Under the pieces are notes generated by a model, which did no database searches, was not told where the DNA came from, and saw nothing but the letters and a program-made list of their open reading frames with translations. A stretch of 35,717 nt of DNA from Pleurocapsales cyanobacterium LEGE 06147 (GTDB lineage: Bacteria > Cyanobacteriota > Cyanobacteriia > Cyanobacteriales > Xenococcaceae), in NCBI GenBank assembly GCA_015207585.1, contig JADEWQ010000055.1, positions 1 to 35,717 on the forward strand, in the 5' to 3' direction. This document shows, in pieces, positions 31,091-35,717 of this stretch. A program made the translations under genes and the position numbers. Position 1 is the stretch's first letter, and each line of letters begins with the position of its first letter.

Positions 31091-32305
31091 TCAGGAAAGT
31101 CCTTCTAATTGCGCAGTACGTACGGTTAACTGCACGCTGCGATCGCCCCGTTGGATTTGGAATTGAAGATTGCGATCGATACCGCTTCTCTCAACGATTG
31201 ATTGCAATTGACCGGCATTAGTAATCTTCTCACCGTTGACAGCGACAATGACATCTCCTCGCCGAATTCCGGCTCTTTCTGCTGGGGTATTTGGCATTAC
31301 TCCCATAACCAAAACTCCTTCAATTTCTGGGATAATCAAAGGAGAGTTAGGATCTCGATTGTTTTCCCGAGCTAGTTCGGGTGTCAGAGTTATCATTTGA
31401 ACTCCTACATAGGGATGGGGTACTTGTTTTCCAGCAGCAAGGACATCTTTGAGTGTTTTAGCTTTATTAATAGGAATTGCAAAACCGATACCCGTAGCAT
31501 CGGCACGAATAGCGGTATTGATACCGATAACTTCTCCACGCTCATTTAGCAGGGGTCCGCCGGAATTACCGGGATTGATGGCTGCGTCGGTTTGCAAAAA
31601 GTCGATCCGCTTATCGGGAATGCCTACTTGAGCTGAAGAACGTTCTAAGGTACTGATAATTCCTAAAGTAACAGTATTATTCAAACCCACTGGGTTACCC
31701 ACAGCAATTGCCCAATCTCCTACCTGTACTTGAGAAGAATCGCCCAAAGGAGCGATCGGTAAATCTGCTCCCTTAGGATCGACTTTGACTACAGCTAGAT
31801 CGGTTACTTCGTCCGTTCCAGTAACTTTACCTTCAAACTCCCGTCCATCCCTAAGAGTAACAGTCACTCTATCTGCCCCACTAACGACGTGAGCATTAGT
31901 AAGAATAATCCCACTCTTATCGGTGATAAAACCAGACCCTTGACCCCGCACTTGTCTTTCTCTAGGAATTTCTGGAGCAAAGCGATCGCCAAAAAATTGA
32001 CGAAAAAAGGGATCGTCAAAAAATGGGTCTACTCTGCGCGTAATCGTCCTTTCTGTATCTATTCTCACCACTGCCGGTCCGGTTCGGGCTATGGCGATCC
32101 CGACAAAGCTTGTGGAAGCGGGAATAGAGTTATTAGGCTCTGATTGAAGCGCAATAGTGTTAGCCTGCTCGTTTACTGGAGATGATAATAATAAAGGTTC
32201 TGCCTGAGAAGACATTACTTTGAGGCTACCAAAGGTCAAGGCGACTCCCAACAAAAGTGCCACTAAATGGCTAGCAATTTTGCTAAGAAATCTCGACTTT
32301 TTCAT
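31091..32305 (-). CDS. HtrA/Deg-type serine protease with PDZ domain
   Basis: A 404-residue periplasmic or lumenal protease for misfolded proteins, of the HhoA/HhoB/HtrA group. It has an N-terminal signal or anchor helix (about 8-30). The trypsin-like triad is His139 in LTNAHVVSG, Asp169 in EVTDLAVVKVD and Ser248 in INPGNSGGPLL. One PDZ domain follows (about 300-395; VMGVMPNTPAERAGIRRGDVIVAVNG). Which of the three cyanobacterial paralogs it is cannot be decided by eye. It is divergent from the Hsp70-like gene, a pairing of two protein-quality factors. Confidence 0.93.
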   Translation of the reverse strand: MKKSRFLSKIASHLVALLLGVALTFGSLKVMSSQAEPLLLSSPVNEQANTIALQSEPNNSIPASTSFVGIAIARTGPAVVRIDTERTITRRVDPFFDDPFFRQFFGDRFAPEIPRERQVRGQGSGFITDKSGIILTNAHVVSGADRVTVTLRDGREFEGKVTGTDEVTDLAVVKVDPKGADLPIAPLGDSSQVQVGDWAIAVGNPVGLNNTVTLGIISTLERSSAQVGIPDKRIDFLQTDAAINPGNSGGPLLNERGEVIGINTAIRADATGIGFAIPINKAKTLKDVLAAGKQVPHPYVGVQMITLTPELARENNRDPNSPLIIPEIEGVLVMGVMPNTPAERAGIRRGDVIVAVNGEKITNAGQLQSIVERSGIDRNLQFQIQRGDRSVQLTVRTAQLEGLS

Positions 32306-32594
32306 AGATGGCTAGAGATTTTTATCGTTTAAGTAGTATATTAATTTTTATTTATCTCAATCATAGCTCGTGACTGTCAAATACGTGGAGTGCTTTTCTT
32401 CTTACCTATTATGATGGAATAACTATTATGAGAATCAAGACCTAAAACGCGATTATGGCAATCCTTCTGTCTTCATAACAAATTGGTATTTTAAAGTTTA
32501 TTGCGATTAAATATCAAAAACCCAGGACAAGATCGACTAAAATCCTAAATAAACCAACTACCTTTAACTAAACCTCGTTCTACCCACTGACTTA
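32306..32594. promoter_or_regulatory. Divergent promoter region, Deg protease / Hsp70-like protein
   Basis: A 289-bp AT-rich spacer between two divergent stress-type genes. No perfect CIRCE-type inverted repeat (TTAGCACTC-N9-GAGTGCTAA) or other operator is present. A GAGTGCT half-like word occurs around 32387 without its partner. Confidence 0.3.
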
Positions 32595-34214
32595 ATGGCA
32601 ACCGATTCAATTCAAATCAACAACACCTACGCTATCGATTTTGGAACCAGCAATACAGTAATCGCTCGTTGGAATACAGCTGCAGAAAAAATAGAAACGG
32701 TTAAATTACCAGGACTTTCGCAGCAAATAGATAATAATCCACCGTTGATTCCGAGCTTGGTGTATGTTAAAAATGCCAGTCAGGAGGAAGTTATTGTCGG
32801 ACAGACAGTGCGCGATCGCGGATTTGACGTGAACAACGATTCCCGTTTCTTTCGCGGCTTCAAGCGGGGAATTGGCACGCAAATTCAAGGTTTTTTGCCC
32901 CAATTGGATGAAAAAATCGTTACGTTTGAGCAAGTAGGAAAATGGTTTCTGCAAGAGTTAATAACTCAATTGCAAACTAATGTTCCAGCCTCTCCCGAGT
33001 CTTTAATTTTAACCGTACCTGTCGATAGTTTTGAAGCTTACCGTCACTGGCTGACAGGAGTTTGTCAGTCTTTGTCTGTAGAGCAGGTACGCATGCTAGA
33101 CGAACCGACAGCAGCAGCTTTAGGTTATGGTGTAGCCGATGGGGAATTACTGTTAGTTATAGATTTTGGTGGGGGAACGGTCGATCTGTCTGTGGTGCAA
33201 CTATCAGCTCGCAACAAACAAACTCAAGGGTTTATTCTCAAATGGGGCAAAAAATTATTAGGGGAAAGTTCGTCCCAAAAAGCTGCCAGCGCTCGCGTAT
33301 TGGCTAAAGCAGGACAAAATTTAGGTGGTGCAGATATTGATAATTGGCTGATAGATTATTTTGTTGCTACTCAAGGATTGCCCAAAACTTCTCTTACTAT
33401 TCGTTTGGCAGAAAAATTAAAAATTCAGTTGTCTTCACAAATAGAGACAAGTGAAATTTATTTCAACGATGAAACTTTAGAAAGTTACGAGCTAAATTTA
33501 GATCGAAAGCAATTCGAGCATATTCTCCAGCAACAACAGTTTTTTACTCGATTAGATGAGTTAATGACTCAGGTGTTGCAGCAAGCTAGAAGCAACGGAA
33601 TTGAAGCTAGCGATCTCGATGCTGTTTTGTTAGTTGGCGGTACAGCTCAAATTCCTGCTGTCCAAAACTGGATTAGACATTATTTTGACGAGGCAAAAAT
33701 TCGTTGCGATCGCCCTTTTGAAGCAATCGCTACTGGGGCATTACAAATAGCTATTGGATGGGAGGTAAAAGACTTTCTTTATCACAGCTACGGTATTCGT
33801 TACTGGAATCGGAAACAAAATTGTCATAGTTGGCATCCAATAATTAAAACAGGACAGCCCTATCCAATGGAAAAACCAGTAGAGTTAATTTTAGGTGCTT
33901 CGAGCGAAAATCAACCAAGTATAGAACTAATTATTGGGGAAATGGGTGCCGAAGCGGGAGGATATGAAGTTTATTTTGATGGTGATCGTCTAGTTACTCG
34001 CACTCTTAATTCAGAAGCAACTATAGTTCAACCTCTAAACGATCGCGATGGAGCGAGAACTATTGCTCGACTCAATCCTTTAGGCAATCCTGGCAGTGAT
34101 CGAATTAAACTATTATTTCGTGTCGATCGACAACGTTATCTTCAAATTACTGTGGAGGATCTTTTAACTAATGCAACTCTACTAGAAAATAAAATAGTGG
34201 CTCAGTTGAGTTAA
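32595..34214 (+). CDS. Hsp70-like (DnaK-family) ATPase
   Basis: A 539-residue actin-fold ATPase of the Hsp70 family. The phosphate-1 motif is YAIDFGTSNTVIARW (residues 12-26), the phosphate-2 motif LLVIDFGGGTVDLSVV, and the adenosine motif AVLLVGGTAQIPAV. The protein is about 100 residues shorter than DnaK; the substrate domain after residue 390 is reduced and there is no helical lid or EEVD-like tail, so it is probably not the housekeeping chaperone. Similar proteins are common in cyanobacteria with unassigned function. It is divergent from the Deg protease. Confidence 0.88.
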   Translation: MATDSIQINNTYAIDFGTSNTVIARWNTAAEKIETVKLPGLSQQIDNNPPLIPSLVYVKNASQEEVIVGQTVRDRGFDVNNDSRFFRGFKRGIGTQIQGFLPQLDEKIVTFEQVGKWFLQELITQLQTNVPASPESLILTVPVDSFEAYRHWLTGVCQSLSVEQVRMLDEPTAAALGYGVADGELLLVIDFGGGTVDLSVVQLSARNKQTQGFILKWGKKLLGESSSQKAASARVLAKAGQNLGGADIDNWLIDYFVATQGLPKTSLTIRLAEKLKIQLSSQIETSEIYFNDETLESYELNLDRKQFEHILQQQQFFTRLDELMTQVLQQARSNGIEASDLDAVLLVGGTAQIPAVQNWIRHYFDEAKIRCDRPFEAIATGALQIAIGWEVKDFLYHSYGIRYWNRKQNCHSWHPIIKTGQPYPMEKPVELILGASSENQPSIELIIGEMGAEAGGYEVYFDGDRLVTRTLNSEATIVQPLNDRDGARTIARLNPLGNPGSDRIKLLFRVDRQRYLQITVEDLLTNATLLENKIVAQLS

Positions 34215-34611
34215 ATTCCGATTTTATGATATGTTTAATTAAACAAATTTGAGGGGTAACGCTCACAACATATAATGAGAGCGACATCAACTATCATCTT
34301 CATAGAACTTCCCAGGCAAATTTACACTATATTACCGAAATTACCAAGTTAACTATTTTTCATTTAGTTATTTTGAGAGAGATTGGCTAATTTGAGATAG
34401 TCAGACCTTGATAATTCATGGTTTCATTTTCTTGCTCGAGAAGGATTTGTTCACGAATTATTAACAATATACTGTTAACTGTATTAATATACACAAAATT
34501 CCTTCTGGCTAATTTTACTTAAATAGAAATTAGTTTTTTGTCTAGGTACATAAAAAAGCAAAGTCAGACATAGATAAAGAAAGGAAGCGAAACTACAATA
34601 CTTGGCGAGGT
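34215..34611. other. Intergenic region of 397 bp, no gene seen
   Basis: AT-rich DNA with no reading frame of note. A weak inverted repeat, CGCTC at 34260-34264 with GAGCG at 34279-34283, lies shortly after the Hsp70-like gene. The right half must carry the glycosyltransferase promoter; an AAGGAAGCGAAAC run precedes the ATG. No RNA gene is recognised. Confidence 0.4.
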
Positions 34612-35424
34612 ATGAAAGTGGATCGAGTTAATATACTGAGTGTCTCTATTGACAACTTCAGCATGTCAGAGTTGCTTGAAAAACTCAAGCACGGTGGAAT
34701 TGTTTTTACCCCCAATGTGGATCATTTAATTAAGCTACAAAAAGATCGGGATTTTTATCGCGTATATAATGCCGCAGATTATCGTGTATGTGATAGTCAA
34801 ATGCTAATGTTCGCATCAAAGTTTCTCGGTCAACCATTACGGGAAAAAATTTCCGGTTCGGATTTGTTTCCTGCTTTTTACCGATATTATCGTAAAGATG
34901 AAAACATCAAGATATTTTTACTCGGCGGTCCTGAAGGAGTAGCCGAGCTAGCTCGTCAAAAAATTAATACAAGAGTTGGTCGAGAAATAGTAATTGCTTC
35001 TTACTCTCCATCATTAGGTTTTGAAACTGATGAATCTGAGTGTCAAAAAATTGTCGATTTAATCAATAATTCGGGAGCAACGGTTTTAGCAGTTGGTTTG
35101 GGTGCTCCCAAACAAGAAAAATGGATTTACCAATACAAAGATAAGCTTAAAAATATCAAAATCTTCTTTGCCCTTGGTGCAACAATCGAATTTGAAGCAG
35201 GCTATCGTCAGCGAGCTCCAAAATGGATGAGTGTAGCTGGATTAGAATGGCTTTTTCGGTTGCTTTTAGAGCCTAAGCGACTTTCTAAAAGATATTTAAT
35301 TGAAGATATTCCGTTCTTTTTGTTGGTATTGCGGCAAAAATTCAATTTCTATTCTCAAAAAAATTATCGGCAAAATTCCAGCTCGAAAAAGCAGATGGCA
35401 TTGCCATTAAAAAACTCTCGTTAA
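34612..35424 (+). CDS. WecG/TagA/CpsF-family glycosyltransferase
   Basis: A 270-residue glycosyltransferase of fold GT-E. Family members add N-acetylmannosamine or its uronate to a lipid-linked sugar in the synthesis of enterobacterial common antigen, teichoic acid linkage units or exopolysaccharide. Visible blocks: FTPNVDHLIKL (residues 32-42), Asp61 in VCDSQML at the place of the proposed catalytic Asp of TagA, IFLLGGPEGVAELA, and VGLGAPKQEKWIYQ (about 160-173). The C-terminal appendage (PKRLSKRYLIEDIPFFLLVL) is an amphipathic membrane-binding tail as in TagA. It may serve the polysaccharide pathway of the exosortase region 11 kb away, but there is no operon link. Confidence 0.9.
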   Translation: MKVDRVNILSVSIDNFSMSELLEKLKHGGIVFTPNVDHLIKLQKDRDFYRVYNAADYRVCDSQMLMFASKFLGQPLREKISGSDLFPAFYRYYRKDENIKIFLLGGPEGVAELARQKINTRVGREIVIASYSPSLGFETDESECQKIVDLINNSGATVLAVGLGAPKQEKWIYQYKDKLKNIKIFFALGATIEFEAGYRQRAPKWMSVAGLEWLFRLLLEPKRLSKRYLIEDIPFFLLVLRQKFNFYSQKNYRQNSSSKKQMALPLKNSR

Positions 35425-35717
35425 TCAAATGGCTGTAGAGTTTTTCATTGAAATAGAACCTAACTAAATTTATTAGTAAATTTGCTGATAAAGCTTATTC
35501 TTCATCAAAAATATTCTCATACTATTATTAACCGAAATGTTATTTCGCTCGAGAAAAAAATGATATAACTTTCAGAAAGTTTATGATTAGAGTCAACTAC
35601 CCACCGCTAATGGCTAAGAGCAATTTAGCGGGGGCTTGCAAAGAACTAAATGCCAATTAGTTCCAGCAGGACAAAACAGTTGTCTAGCCTGTGCGGAAAA
35701 CGTAACCTGAGCTAACT
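35425..35717. other. Terminal non-coding region
   Basis: No complete gene. It contains a near-perfect 15-bp palindrome AACTTTCAGAAAGTT at 35567-35581, directly left of the possible insertion-element end at 35588. Everything right of 35636 may be part of that element. Confidence 0.4.
35588..35717 (-). mobile_element. Possible right end of an IS200/IS605-type (tnpB) element, continuing beyond the window
   Basis: An imperfect hairpin pairs CCACCGCTAA at 35601-35610 with TTAGCGGGGG at 35625-35634 (one mismatch) around a 14-base loop. Such subterminal hairpins mark the ends of IS200/IS605 elements. On the minus strand, the DNA entering from the window edge is open (reading through LFCPAGTNWHLVLCKPPL) to a stop inside the hairpin, which would suit the degraded 3' end of a tnpB-like gene. 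I cannot confirm the gene from this short piece. Confidence 0.35.

Noticed and set aside
32306-32594. CIRCE heat-shock operator before the Hsp70-like gene
   Set aside because: Only a single GAGTGCT half-like word was found, with no matching inverted arm at the right spacing.

Overview
The window comes from a cyanobacterium. Evidence: a complete kaiA-kaiB-kaiC clock locus, psbV (cytochrome c550 of photosystem II), a helical carotenoid protein with its C-terminal-domain partner (the two halves of an orange carotenoid protein), a cyanoexosortase locus, and very many copies of the cyanobacterial octamer GCGATCGC in genes on both strands. KaiA is full length with an N-terminal pseudo-receiver, unlike the short KaiA of Nostoc-type filaments, so a unicellular or baeocyte-forming lineage is more likely; genus cannot be fixed from the sequence.

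Layout. 1-3.1 kb: two ABC half-transporters, the first lacking its 5' part. 3.3-5.1 kb: trmFO (tRNA m5U54) and a small membrane protein. 5.1-7.7 kb (minus): queG, a HAD phosphatase and an alpha/beta hydrolase as a likely operon. 7.8-8.9 kb: HCP and CTDH photoprotection genes with a terminator-like hairpin between them. 8.9-12 kb: a hypothetical gene, rsmH with an odd C-terminal tail, two small membrane proteins and upp. 12-23.6 kb: extracellular polysaccharide/exosortase functions (a BY-kinase-type copolymerase; then, as a minus-strand run, DegT-type aminotransferase, cyanoexosortase B, its associated protein, a Wza-like export protein and a second copolymerase), interrupted by siroheme genes (sirohydrochlorin chelatase, cobA) and psbV. 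23.7-30.1 kb: a large CBS/PAS histidine kinase with two degenerate receivers, divergent from kaiA, followed by kaiB and kaiC. 30-35.4 kb: a winged-helix-like protein, a DUF29 protein, an HtrA/Deg protease divergent from an Hsp70-like protein, and a WecG/TagA/CpsF glycosyltransferase. The last 120 bases hold what may be the end of an IS200/IS605-type element.

Most unusual region: 24.1-27.3 kb. The histidine kinase next to kaiA has a C-terminal pseudo-receiver that lacks the phospho-acceptor Asp, as CikA does, and both this kinase and KaiA carry GC-rich palindromic elements inserted inside their reading frames. Two copies share an identical 29-bp core but are read in different frames. The KaiA copy is a composite in which the loop of the same hairpin is replaced by a 57-bp module, part of which recurs in the kinase just before the phospho-accepting His. 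This looks like a coding-tolerant mobile repeat family that has spread through the clock input genes.

No tRNA, rRNA, CRISPR array or complete insertion sequence was recognised.
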